From NCBI GenBank assembly GCA_041912595.1, contig JAYRMR010000011.1, forward strand, positions 40,390 to 104,389: 64,000 nt of DNA, written 5' to 3'. The stretch's first letter is position 1. Every line of letters starts with the position of its first letter. The position numbers and the translations under genes are program-made. The notes beneath the pieces were generated by a model, which had not been told where the DNA came from, did not search any database, and saw nothing but the letters and a program-made list of their open reading frames with translations. This document shows positions 17,753-25,814 of this stretch, piece by piece. The DNA is from Roseateles_B sp041912595 (GTDB lineage Bacteria > Pseudomonadota > Gammaproteobacteria > Burkholderiales > Burkholderiaceae_C).

Positions 17753-18796
17753 TCACTCAGCTCGAAGTGCGAACGTCTTCCGCTTTACCAAGCGATTTCG
17801 AATATCTCCAGACCAACCCAATGCCAGCCAAATCAGAGGAAAAAACATGGCCCACACACCGAGCCCTTCCATGAAAATACCGGGGAGGCAACAGAGCATC
17901 AAGCGACGAGCTCCTTCATTACCCGACCGGCGCATGATCGACATCAACTTGACGAAGAACAGCGAAAATATAGCCGAGTATGCAGCCGCACGCAGATACT
18001 GCCCTTCAACAACGCTCACCCATAAAGTGCTTCTACTTAGGATGGCAACCAGAACATTATGTGAGGATGAGGAATATCCTTCGTACCCAACTTCACCACC
18101 GCCAAATCCATGCAATTTATCAACCAGCGAAGCAAGGAATGACAGCATCAGCAATAGCAAAATAAGCCGTCGACTCCAATCTTGATCTACTCCATCGCGG
18201 CGGACTTGCGCGGCGGCGCCACGTCGAAAAAACAGAAGCAACAAAATCACAACCAGAACGGAGGCAGAGCTTAAGTTTGCAAACAGCGCCCCGACCCACA
18301 AGAACCATTTGGACTTTTCAACCCTCGCCAAATAGAGAATCACATAACCCACACTTATAGCGACCAACACACCACGACCGCTAACCAGCAAGGGCAAAAA
18401 TAGCGCGAGCAGTACGCGATTGGATACATTCATTTGATGCCTGCCTCGCACGAGTGGCCACATGGCCAGCAGTAATACAGGCAAGGAAGCTTTTGGCCAA
18501 ACTAACAGCTCTGGCCCCACAAATGGCATCACCCCAATCAGTCGTACAAAGTGCACACATACCAAAGGCGCGCGCCACATTTCATCCCACAGCGCTCCTC
18601 CGCCGAGTAGAGATGCCACGTAGAGGAGCTGCGATTGGAATCCATCTTCCAGCGCATCTGCGCGCGGCAAGAAGCCTCGGTACGCCCACAGCCCGAGGGA
18701 CAGCACCAACGCTGAAATCAGCAGAGCCTTCCAGCCGCCATGCCGAGAGCGAGGCCCTTGCCTCCGGTATTTCCTAGCAATCAAAGGGAGCGCCAA
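17753..18796 (-). CDS. Polytopic membrane protein, candidate Wzy polysaccharide polymerase
   Basis: A 347-residue integral membrane protein with about nine to ten hydrophobic segments (for example VLLALFLPLLVSGRGVLVAIS and LILLLLMLSFLASLVD) and a longer hydrophilic loop containing GGGEVGYEGYSSSSHN. I recognise no enzyme motif. Wzy polymerases are poorly conserved and are usually called from topology and position; this is the only membrane protein of that type between the flippase and acyltransferase genes. The start is a TTG at 18794-18796 preceded by GAAGGG. The gene is visibly richer in A and T than its neighbours, as is the next one, suggesting acquisition from another source. Confidence 0.5.
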   Translation of the reverse strand: MALPLIARKYRRQGPRSRHGGWKALLISALVLSLGLWAYRGFLPRADALEDGFQSQLLYVASLLGGGALWDEMWRAPLVCVHFVRLIGVMPFVGPELLVWPKASLPVLLLAMWPLVRGRHQMNVSNRVLLALFLPLLVSGRGVLVAISVGYVILYLARVEKSKWFLWVGALFANLSSASVLVVILLLLFFRRGAAAQVRRDGVDQDWSRRLILLLLMLSFLASLVDKLHGFGGGEVGYEGYSSSSHNVLVAILSRSTLWVSVVEGQYLRAAAYSAIFSLFFVKLMSIMRRSGNEGARRLMLCCLPGIFMEGLGVWAMFFPLIWLALGWSGDIRNRLVKRKTFALRAE

Positions 18797-18834
18797 TTAA
18801 TACCCTTCGCCAATGCAACGCCGACTGCGCGCAC

Positions 18835-19869
18835 TTACCATCCTGAATTCTTCAAACGCCGCTGCATTGGCTGCTCTGCATACTTATCTACTACGAGAGC
18901 CAGACCAGCGACAACAGCAGCAAGGCCAATCACCGCGGGCAGCGATTCAAGTCGCCCTTTTGCGACAAAGTACACCAGAGGATGGAGCAAATATATCGGA
19001 TAGCTTGCGCTGCCCAATATTGAGGCAAGCCCCCGAAGTCGGGCTGGCACATCAATATGTGCGCAGGCAGCCACAAAAAATAGCGAGAACATCGTCAACA
19101 ACAGGCGGCGCCATCCTGTTACCAAGTCCAGCTCGGAGGCCCCGAGACTTCCCGCGATCAGAACAAAGGCGGCAATGACAGCCACAGCGACTGCCTTCGC
19201 CCCTGCTGCCTGTATCCGGCTCCCAGCCATGTGGCAAATCACAATGCCACCAATGAAGAAGACGGCATGGTTTGCTGGCGCAACGTAAGTGCGCCAGCCA
19301 TCCGCTAGCGTTGGAAAGTGCTGCAGAGCAACTGCATACCAAACTGCCAGTAGGCCGCTGCCAGCCAGCATGATCCAGGCGCCCCGACCGAGCGCCATCA
19401 CAACCGGGAATATGAGGTAGAAGACCAACTCGACACCAATACTCCACCCACCGATCACAGGAGTATTGGCAGGATCCACAAACCCAAACAATAAAGAGAA
19501 ATTCAACAGGAGATCAAGAGGATTTGGCACCGCTTTTCCAAGGAGAAATTTCCCGGCAACCGACGCCACCGCCGTCAACATAAACAGCGGGGCTAGGCGG
19601 CCAATTCTTCTACGGAAATATCCAATCAAAACGCCTGATTCAATTTTGGCACCGAATTTCCGGCCATAAGCGAATGCCAAACTGTAGCCACTCAACACAA
19701 AGAATATGGACACCCCATAGGTCCCCACCAAACCCAATACACCTTGCAGTTGCTTCCCTACATCCAACCCTACCCACAAGCAGTAGTGATAAATGCACAC
19801 CCCAAGAGCACAGACTCCTCGGAGAATATCCAAGGAGTGCAGTCGTCGATTACCAAAGCTGCCTGTCAT
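18835..19869 (-). CDS. Membrane acyltransferase, OafA/Acyltransferase-3 family
   Basis: A 344-residue inner-membrane O-acyltransferase. It has the early RLHSLDILRGVCALGVCIYHY motif with the conserved R and H of the family, then about ten transmembrane segments, FFVLSGYSLAF and a SYPIYLLHPLVYF segment near the C terminus. Such enzymes add acetyl groups to surface polysaccharides. I chose the ATG at 19867-19869, overlapping the asnB stop (ATGA), over a codon 30 bp upstream inside asnB. Base composition is more AT-rich than the core genes. Target sugar unknown. Confidence 0.85.
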   Translation of the reverse strand: MTGSFGNRRLHSLDILRGVCALGVCIYHYCLWVGLDVGKQLQGVLGLVGTYGVSIFFVLSGYSLAFAYGRKFGAKIESGVLIGYFRRRIGRLAPLFMLTAVASVAGKFLLGKAVPNPLDLLLNFSLLFGFVDPANTPVIGGWSIGVELVFYLIFPVVMALGRGAWIMLAGSGLLAVWYAVALQHFPTLADGWRTYVAPANHAVFFIGGIVICHMAGSRIQAAGAKAVAVAVIAAFVLIAGSLGASELDLVTGWRRLLLTMFSLFFVAACAHIDVPARLRGLASILGSASYPIYLLHPLVYFVAKGRLESLPAVIGLAAVVAGLALVVDKYAEQPMQRRLKNSGW

Positions 19870-21650
19870 CTTGCCGCCTGAGACTGCCCACCGGTCCAAT
19901 GTGACATCGCAATTGCAGCCCTAAGTTCGCGGGTGTAGTTTTGCTGGCCGGCAATATGAGACTCGGCCAGTTTTTCAAGCGCCCCGTTCGCGAAGAAACG
20001 GCCCATTGCGCTGTCGCTCCGGCAATGCTCACGCAGGTATTGCGCCTTTCCAGATCGGAACCACTCCCCCACCGGCACCGTGAACATCTGCTTGCGCCGA
20101 TAAGCCAAGTTCTCGCCAATCAAGGGCGCCACCGCCTTCTTGTACAGGTATTTGGTCACCCCGTCCTTGAGCTTGAGCGAACCTGGCATGCGGAAGGCCA
20201 GTTCCATCATTCGGTAGTCGAGGAACGGCGTGCGAGCCTCCAGGGAGACGGCCATGCCCATGCGATCAGGCTTCACCAGGTTGTTGCCTGACAGGAGAAG
20301 CTGCATATCGAGGTACAGGGCCTGGTTGATGCGGTCCTGATGGGCAACTTCCTGGAAGTAGGGCCGCGCCACGTCGAAGGAGTCAACACGCGCCAGACGG
20401 CGGGCCAGGTCTTCGCCATAGAGCGCCTGCTTGCCAGCATGGGTGAAGAGCGAAATGCTGTCGAAATAGCGGCGCTGGAACTCGTCGTCGCTCCAGGTGC
20501 CGGCCTCGGGCTGGGCAAAGAAGCTCTTGTACTTGTCGTAGCCCGCAAAGAGCTCGTCACCGCCGTCGCCCGTCAGCACCACCTTGACATGCTTGGCGGC
20601 CAGCGCGGAAACGCGGTAGGTGGGGAGAAAGGACACGTCACCATGCGGCTGGTCGCAGTGGTAGGTGGCCATGGGCCACAGGTCCAGCATGTCGGGGTCC
20701 ACCTTCTCCAGCACGTGCTGCGTGCCGAAGCGGTCCGCTGCTTCCTGCGCAAAAACGGATTCGTCAAAGCGCGGGTCGTCAAAGCCGATGCAGAAGGTCT
20801 TCACCGGCTCGGACATGTGACGCGCCATCAAGCCGACGATGGTGCTGGAGTCCACGCCTCCCGACAGGAACGCACCAAAAGGCACGTCGCTGCGCAGACG
20901 AAGACGCACGGCGTCGTCGAGCACCGCATTGAACTCCTCGACCCAGTCGGCTTCGGTGCGGCCATGCTCGGGCGAGACCTCGGCCAGATTCCACCAGCGG
21001 CGGACACGGGTGCCAGCGGCGCTGACCTTTAGCAGATGCCCCGGCATCAAGTGCCGAATCCCCTGGTAAATCGTGTAGGGGGCCGGCACGTAGTTGAAGG
21101 TGAGGAAATGGTGCAGCGCCTCCTCGTCCATGCCCGGAGTGGGCATGCCGGCCTTCAGAACGGCCTTGATTTCGGAGCCGAAGGTCAGCTGCCGTCCGTC
21201 GTCATGGAGGTACAGCGGCTTGACCCCAATGCGGTCACGCACCAGATAGAGCGCCTGCTCTCGTGCGTCGTAGATCGCAATGGCGAACATGCCGTTGAGC
21301 TTGTGGACAAAGTCGATGCCCTCCCGCTCATACAGGCGCAGCAGCACCTCGGTGTCGGAATGCGTGCGGCAGGGGTGGCCGGAGCGTGCCAGTTCCTGTG
21401 CCAGCTCCACGTGGTTGAAGATCTCCCCGTTTTGCACGACGACGATCTGGCCGTCGTCCGACACGAAAGGCTGATGCCCGCCGGCCAGGTCGATGATGGA
21501 GAGACGCTGATTGCCCAGCCCAACACCCGGTGCAGTGAAGATGCCCTGGTCATCCGGACCGCGATGGCGAATGGACTCACCCATGGCGCGCAGCGTGTCG
21601 GCGGACAGGGAGCGTCCACCGCGATCAAAGTATCCAAAAATGCCGCACAC
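19866..21650 (-). CDS. asnB: Asparagine synthase-type glutamine-dependent amidotransferase
   Basis: The 594-residue protein combines an N-terminal class-II glutaminase (nucleophile Cys2 in MCGIFGYFD, RLSIIDLAGGHQP, NGEIFNH) with a C-terminal ATP-dependent synthetase (FLSGGVDSST, LTGDGGDELFAGYDKY). It begins with a GTG at 21648-21650, one base past the upstream stop; Cys2 must be exposed by removal of the initiator residue. In polysaccharide operons such proteins often amidate a uronic acid or another acidic sugar (WbpS-like) rather than make free asparagine. No uronate dehydrogenase is seen in the window, so the target remains open. Confidence 0.88.
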   Translation of the reverse strand: MCGIFGYFDRGGRSLSADTLRAMGESIRHRGPDDQGIFTAPGVGLGNQRLSIIDLAGGHQPFVSDDGQIVVVQNGEIFNHVELAQELARSGHPCRTHSDTEVLLRLYEREGIDFVHKLNGMFAIAIYDAREQALYLVRDRIGVKPLYLHDDGRQLTFGSEIKAVLKAGMPTPGMDEEALHHFLTFNYVPAPYTIYQGIRHLMPGHLLKVSAAGTRVRRWWNLAEVSPEHGRTEADWVEEFNAVLDDAVRLRLRSDVPFGAFLSGGVDSSTIVGLMARHMSEPVKTFCIGFDDPRFDESVFAQEAADRFGTQHVLEKVDPDMLDLWPMATYHCDQPHGDVSFLPTYRVSALAAKHVKVVLTGDGGDELFAGYDKYKSFFAQPEAGTWSDDEFQRRYFDSISLFTHAGKQALYGEDLARRLARVDSFDVARPYFQEVAHQDRINQALYLDMQLLLSGNNLVKPDRMGMAVSLEARTPFLDYRMMELAFRMPGSLKLKDGVTKYLYKKAVAPLIGENLAYRRKQMFTVPVGEWFRSGKAQYLREHCRSDSAMGRFFANGALEKLAESHIAGQQNYTRELRAAIAMSHWTGGQSQAAR

Positions 21651-21651
21651 C

Positions 21652-22206
21652 TTAGTTACCGCCCTTTCCGAGAACTTGCTTGAAGGTCAACGCGATGATT
21701 CGAAGGTCCAGCGCCAGTGACGCCTCGCGCGCGTAACGCAGATCCATTTGCTTGCGCTGCTCGACCGTCGCTTCCGAGCGCAAAGTCGCCTGCGCCAGGC
21801 CCGTGATGCCAGGCCGAACCCGATGCCGTGCTTCCCACTCCTCGGCGCTGTACAGACTCCGCTGTGCCGGCACGTCGGGGCGAGGCCCCACCAGACTCAT
21901 ATCACCCATCAGGACGTTGAGGAGCTGGGGCAGTTCGTCGATGCTGGTGCGTCGGATGAAGCGGCCGATGCGGGTGATGCGGGGATCGCCGTCTGCGGTG
22001 GAAAAGCCGCCCAGGCGTTCGGCGTTGAGCACCATGCTTCGGAACTTGTAGATGGAGAACTCGCGCCCCCCGCGTCCGACCCGGCGCTGCCGGAACAGCA
22101 CGGGCCCGAAATCTCCGGCATACACCGCCAGCGCCACCCCCAAGAGCAGGGGCGAGAGCAACAGCAGGGCCAGCAGGGAGGCAATGACGTCAAAAAGTCG
22201 TTTCAT
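21652..22206 (-). CDS. PglC-type initiating phosphoglycosyl transferase
   Basis: Transfers a sugar-1-phosphate from a UDP-sugar to undecaprenyl phosphate, the first step of repeat-unit assembly at the cytoplasmic face. The 184-residue protein is the short monotopic form: one N-terminal hydrophobic helix (residues 5-30), then KFRSM, the RRTSIDELPQLLNVL core and VGPRP. It lacks the extra membrane helices of WbaP. Because the operon can make UDP-diNAc-bacillosamine, that sugar is the likely donor, as for Campylobacter PglC (inference). The start overlaps the flippase stop by 4 bp. Confidence 0.9.
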   Translation of the reverse strand: MKRLFDVIASLLALLLLSPLLLGVALAVYAGDFGPVLFRQRRVGRGGREFSIYKFRSMVLNAERLGGFSTADGDPRITRIGRFIRRTSIDELPQLLNVLMGDMSLVGPRPDVPAQRSLYSAEEWEARHRVRPGITGLAQATLRSEATVEQRKQMDLRYAREASLALDLRIIALTFKQVLGKGGN

Positions 22207-23774
22207 GAATCAAGTCTTTCCTGGCCGGAGGGGCTCAGCTGCAGTGCGCGAAGGCCCGCAGCCATCGCCAGTGCAAAGACACAAGCCGCCAACAACAGGC
22301 GGCCTAGAAGAAGTTGCATCGGGGAAGCACTCGCCAAAGCCTGGCGCAGCCAGGTGTCCGCCATCACGCCGAGAGCACACGGCAAGGACAGGGCGAGCAA
22401 GGGAGGCAGAATTTTAGGTGCGCCTTGAGCCCCTTCCCCCATTCGGGGGATGCCCAATGCAAAGACCAGGAACAGCGCCAGAAGCAGCTGCACACCCGGC
22501 AACGCCCACATCAAGGCCTGCGGCGACTTCAGCAGCAAGCCTGGCAGGCAAAGCAGCGGCAGCGCCAGCAATGCCCATAGCGTGCATCGCAGCACCGTGC
22601 CGGCACGCTGGCTCGCGTTCAGGGCGGCACTCAGGAGGCTGACCACGCCGACCCCGGGCACACTCAGCAAGGCGAGCTGCATCAACTGAGAAACCTGGTC
22701 CTGCTCCTGCCGCCCAAGACGTCCGTGGCCCAGCAGCAGGGAGACCAAGGCGTCTCCAAACTGCCAGCCACAGAGCAGCACCGCGAAGGAAATCACCAGG
22801 CTGCGTCGAAGACTGTCCGCCAGCAACTTTCGGAAACCCGCCTCATCACCCTGCGCATGGCATTCACTCAGCCGCGGATACGCCACCGTCGCCAAGGTCG
22901 TGATGAGAATGCCCAAGGGCAGCTCCACCAGCTTGATTGCATAGTTGAAGGCAGCCAGCTGCCCCGACCCGAGCCAGGAGGCGCAGGCCCGGATCAGCAC
23001 CGGCACCAGCACCAGCAGTGAGGCGGAGGCCAGGCCAGCCGCGAAGCTGCGCATGAGGGCTCCGTCCAGCAGCCAGGGGAAGAACAGCCCCCGCCATGAA
23101 GCGGGCCCGACGCGTGGATCATCGAGACGCCGAAGGCTGCCGGACAAGGCCAGCCATTGGCTGAGCCATCTCAGCAAGGCCCCGGCGGCGATGCCTACCC
23201 CCAGGAGCAGCAGGACGGCGGTCGGTGTCGCGCCACGGGCCAGCCCCACCAGCAGTGCTGCCATGACGCACAGATTGAAGATCAAGGTGCCGCAGCCCGC
23301 CACAAAAAAGCGGTCCCCCGCGTTCAGGGCGGCACTGCTGACTCCCGACAGCGCCGTCAGCGGCAACGCCACGGCCACGGTCGCCCACATCCAGACATCG
23401 GTCGGCATCGAGCTCAGCGCGACACCGGGCGCCAGGACGCCCAGCCAATTTGACGGCTGCCAGACAAAGGCCAGCGCCAACAGGCTGAACAGGACGGTCA
23501 CAGCCAAGGACGCCTGGGCGAACAGCCGGACTTGCTGGGAGGCGTCCCGCCCGCGCATCGCAGGGACCAGGGCCACACTCAGGCCGCCGGACAGCAGCAG
23601 ATTGACCAGCAGATCCGGCAGCGTCAGCAGCACGATGGCCACATCCGCTTGCGCCGACAACCCGAAAGCAGAAGCAAGCATCAGCTCGCGAGCGAAGCCG
23701 GCCAGTCGGCCAGCCATCAAGGCAAGGCTCAACAACATGCCAGAGCGCAGCAGACCTTGCCGCACGGCAACCAC
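22203..23774 (-). CDS. MurJ/MviN-type lipid-linked sugar flippase acting as Wzx
   Basis: A 523-residue polytopic membrane protein with about 13-14 hydrophobic segments. The N-terminal part (GFARELMLASAFGLSAQADV) and the YAIKLVELPLGILITTLATVAYP segment are MurJ/MviN family features. Its place between the initiating transferase and an aldolase gene argues that it flips the lipid-linked polysaccharide repeat unit rather than lipid II. I chose the GTG at 23772-23774, one base after the upstream stop; an ATG at 23736-23738 would shorten it. A second murJ copy for cell-wall synthesis would be expected elsewhere. Confidence 0.83.
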   Translation of the reverse strand: MVAVRQGLLRSGMLLSLALMAGRLAGFARELMLASAFGLSAQADVAIVLLTLPDLLVNLLLSGGLSVALVPAMRGRDASQQVRLFAQASLAVTVLFSLLALAFVWQPSNWLGVLAPGVALSSMPTDVWMWATVAVALPLTALSGVSSAALNAGDRFFVAGCGTLIFNLCVMAALLVGLARGATPTAVLLLLGVGIAAGALLRWLSQWLALSGSLRRLDDPRVGPASWRGLFFPWLLDGALMRSFAAGLASASLLVLVPVLIRACASWLGSGQLAAFNYAIKLVELPLGILITTLATVAYPRLSECHAQGDEAGFRKLLADSLRRSLVISFAVLLCGWQFGDALVSLLLGHGRLGRQEQDQVSQLMQLALLSVPGVGVVSLLSAALNASQRAGTVLRCTLWALLALPLLCLPGLLLKSPQALMWALPGVQLLLALFLVFALGIPRMGEGAQGAPKILPPLLALSLPCALGVMADTWLRQALASASPMQLLLGRLLLAACVFALAMAAGLRALQLSPSGQERLDS

Positions 23775-23775
23775 G

Positions 23776-24618
23776 TCAGCCGCCCCCGGCCTTGCGCGCT
23801 TGGACCGCTGCGACCACGGCACGCACACCACGCTGCACCGCATCGCGGCTGCGCTTCAATTGCTCGGAATCAGCGTGCAGCTGAGCGGCGTAGGCCGCAC
23901 GCAGCTTGGCCACTTCGCTCGGGAAGTCCATCTGCGCCTTGATCTCGGCAACGGAAGCGGCCTGGCGATGAAAGGTGCGCGAGAGGATGACCCCCGTGGA
24001 GCCCAGGCGGGCATGCTCCGCCATGATGACTTCGGCCGGCAGCAGGCCCTCACCCACGCGCGCCACCCCACCGAAACCAAAGGGCACGCCGGCTGCACGC
24101 AACACCGCGCACAGCTCGTCGACCATGCCATTGGCAAGAGGCTCGAACATGAAGTCCATGCCCAGTTCGAGATGCAGGTCGTTCAGACCCAGGTGCACTT
24201 CGTCCACCCTCTCGACACGCACGCATTCATGCAGCCGGGTCGCGGCCCCTACGGTCTCGACCAGCAGACAGCATCGGGCGCGGCCGCGCACGGCGTTCGT
24301 GAAGGTCGCCACCTCGGCCGGCGTGCGGAACATGGGCAGCATCAGGATGTCGGCGCCGGCATCCAGCACTTCGTTGATCTCCTGCTCACTCCCGTCGTGG
24401 ATGGGATTGATCCGCACCAGAAGCCGCCCGGCGGGCACCACCGGACGCAGGCGTCGAACGTCGGCCAGAGAATGCCGGCTGATGACGGTATTGAGATGCC
24501 CCTGGCGCTCCTGCTTTCCCAGGATTTCCAGGTCGACAAAAATCCTGTCCACGCCATGCTCAACAGCAAACTGGGCGACGTCCGGACAATCCGTAATCAT
24601 CATGAACTTCATAGTCAT
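23776..24618 (-). CDS. HpcH/HpaI-type aldolase family protein
   Basis: A protein of about 280 residues of the HpcH/HpaI (citrate-lyase beta-like) metal-dependent aldolase superfamily: IFVDLEILGKQ at the N terminus, LLVRINPIHDG, the metal-site glutamate region CCLLVETVGAA, the LGLNDLHLELGM segment with the second ligand, and GGVARVGEGLLPAEV. The superfamily makes or breaks C-C bonds to pyruvate or oxaloacetate. A role in a polysaccharide operon is not established; a pyruvate-derived building block or salvage of a keto acid are guesses. Two starts are possible, 24618 and 24612. A perfect 6-bp hairpin sits just upstream (24626-24640). Confidence 0.78.
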   Translation of the reverse strand: MTMKFMMITDCPDVAQFAVEHGVDRIFVDLEILGKQERQGHLNTVISRHSLADVRRLRPVVPAGRLLVRINPIHDGSEQEINEVLDAGADILMLPMFRTPAEVATFTNAVRGRARCCLLVETVGAATRLHECVRVERVDEVHLGLNDLHLELGMDFMFEPLANGMVDELCAVLRAAGVPFGFGGVARVGEGLLPAEVIMAEHARLGSTGVILSRTFHRQAASVAEIKAQMDFPSEVAKLRAAYAAQLHADSEQLKRSRDAVQRGVRAVVAAVQARKAGGG

Positions 24619-24689
24619 TCTTTCGGGTGGCTGAGCCACCTCTCCCCTTGAATACTCGCTGGACCTGCGCCGAAGCGCAGACACAGGCA

Positions 24690-25814
24690 CTAATGCAGTG
24701 CACTGACTGGAATGACGCGCACTGGATGATTGATGCCGGTGATGGCCCCCCAGAACTGCCCGTTCATGAAGAGCGCCACGCGATGGTTGTCCGCGTCTGC
24801 TACCCAAAGACGGCCATTGCCTTCGTCGAAGAAACCGTTGGCCGCGTAGAGGGTCTGGTCGCCGGCGATGTCTGCGGAGCAGATTTGGCGAGGAGGAGTT
24901 GGCTCATTGGAGCGAGTCCTGGACTCCTCCGCCTCAATTTGCTGCGGACGCGTCCGCCAGTCACTGAACAATGGAAACGGACAAGACAGTCGCACCTGCG
25001 CCTTGTTCTGATCAAGGTCCCAGCTAACGATGCGATTGGCGTGTTCGGACAGCACTGACAAGCGCCCGTCGCGCCAATCCAGCATGTTGGGGTAGTACTC
25101 GATCAGCCGCTTTCCGATGCGCCATCCCGCACCCGTTCGCCAGAAGAAGGCCACTGAATTTCCAAAGGTATCCGCGACGGCGAGCAAGTCCGGGGACAGG
25201 AAAAGCGCATCTCTGGGCGCTGCCATCGTCGTCTGGATGCGATCCGTAATGGTGAGCAGAGGCGTCCCATCAGGTTTGAAGTCGAGCAGCCCCATTAGGA
25301 TCTGCGCATTCGGCGTCGCGTGAGAGTCGGCCAAGATGATGGTTCGGCCCTGAACACGGACCATGTTCAGTGCAGTCTCGCCGCCCGGCGCCAAGACCGG
25401 CATACGAAACACCACACGACCGCTTTGTGGATCAACGAACAAAAGATCATTGCCGAAACACACAATGGCCAGACCGTGGGCCATCGAAAGCCCGTATGCC
25501 CCACCACCACCTCGCAAGTCAAGTTGCCAGCGAGGGCGCCCGTTTGGCGCTATCCGCGCCAAAGTGCGACTGAATGACGTCAAGACCAGGAAATCATCAT
25601 CAATAGGCTGGCCACGAACACGGAACTGTGCCGGTTCGAATTTCACGTTGTCGCGATTGACCGTGCCGAGTGTCGGGCTGAAATAGGAGTAACGCTGGGC
25701 GAAGTGCAGATTCGAGGACGATGCAACATCTGTTGGCCCAGCACTCGATATCCCCCCAGACAGCGCCATCCAGAGCGCTGCCAGAAGAGTAGTCAGTCGC
25801 TTCACGATACTCAA
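24690..25814 (-). CDS. Secreted beta-propeller-like protein of unknown function
   Basis: A 374-residue exported protein. A signal peptide (hydrophobic LTTLLAALWMALSGGISSAG) is followed by repeated beta-rich blades such as TLARIAPNGRPRWQLDLRG, NMLDWRDGRLSVLSEHANR and GRLWVADADNHRVALFMNG, the last resembling an NHL or TolB repeat. No catalytic motif is recognised. The gene overlaps the stop of wza (TTGA), so it is translated with the outer-membrane exporter and may act in the periplasm or at the surface on the same polymer. The start is uncertain: a TTG at 25814, or a GTG at 25803-25805 that gives a cleaner signal peptide. Confidence 0.7.
   Translation of the reverse strand: MSIVKRLTTLLAALWMALSGGISSAGPTDVASSSNLHFAQRYSYFSPTLGTVNRDNVKFEPAQFRVRGQPIDDDFLVLTSFSRTLARIAPNGRPRWQLDLRGGGGAYGLSMAHGLAIVCFGNDLLFVDPQSGRVVFRMPVLAPGGETALNMVRVQGRTIILADSHATPNAQILMGLLDFKPDGTPLLTITDRIQTTMAAPRDALFLSPDLLAVADTFGNSVAFFWRTGAGWRIGKRLIEYYPNMLDWRDGRLSVLSEHANRIVSWDLDQNKAQVRLSCPFPLFSDWRTRPQQIEAEESRTRSNEPTPPRQICSADIAGDQTLYAANGFFDEGNGRLWVADADNHRVALFMNGQFWGAITGINHPVRVIPVSALH

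Noticed and set aside
22203..23774. Housekeeping murJ
   Set aside because: Its position and 1-4 bp coupling to sugar transferase and aldolase genes favour a Wzx role; only a genome-wide search for another murJ can settle this.
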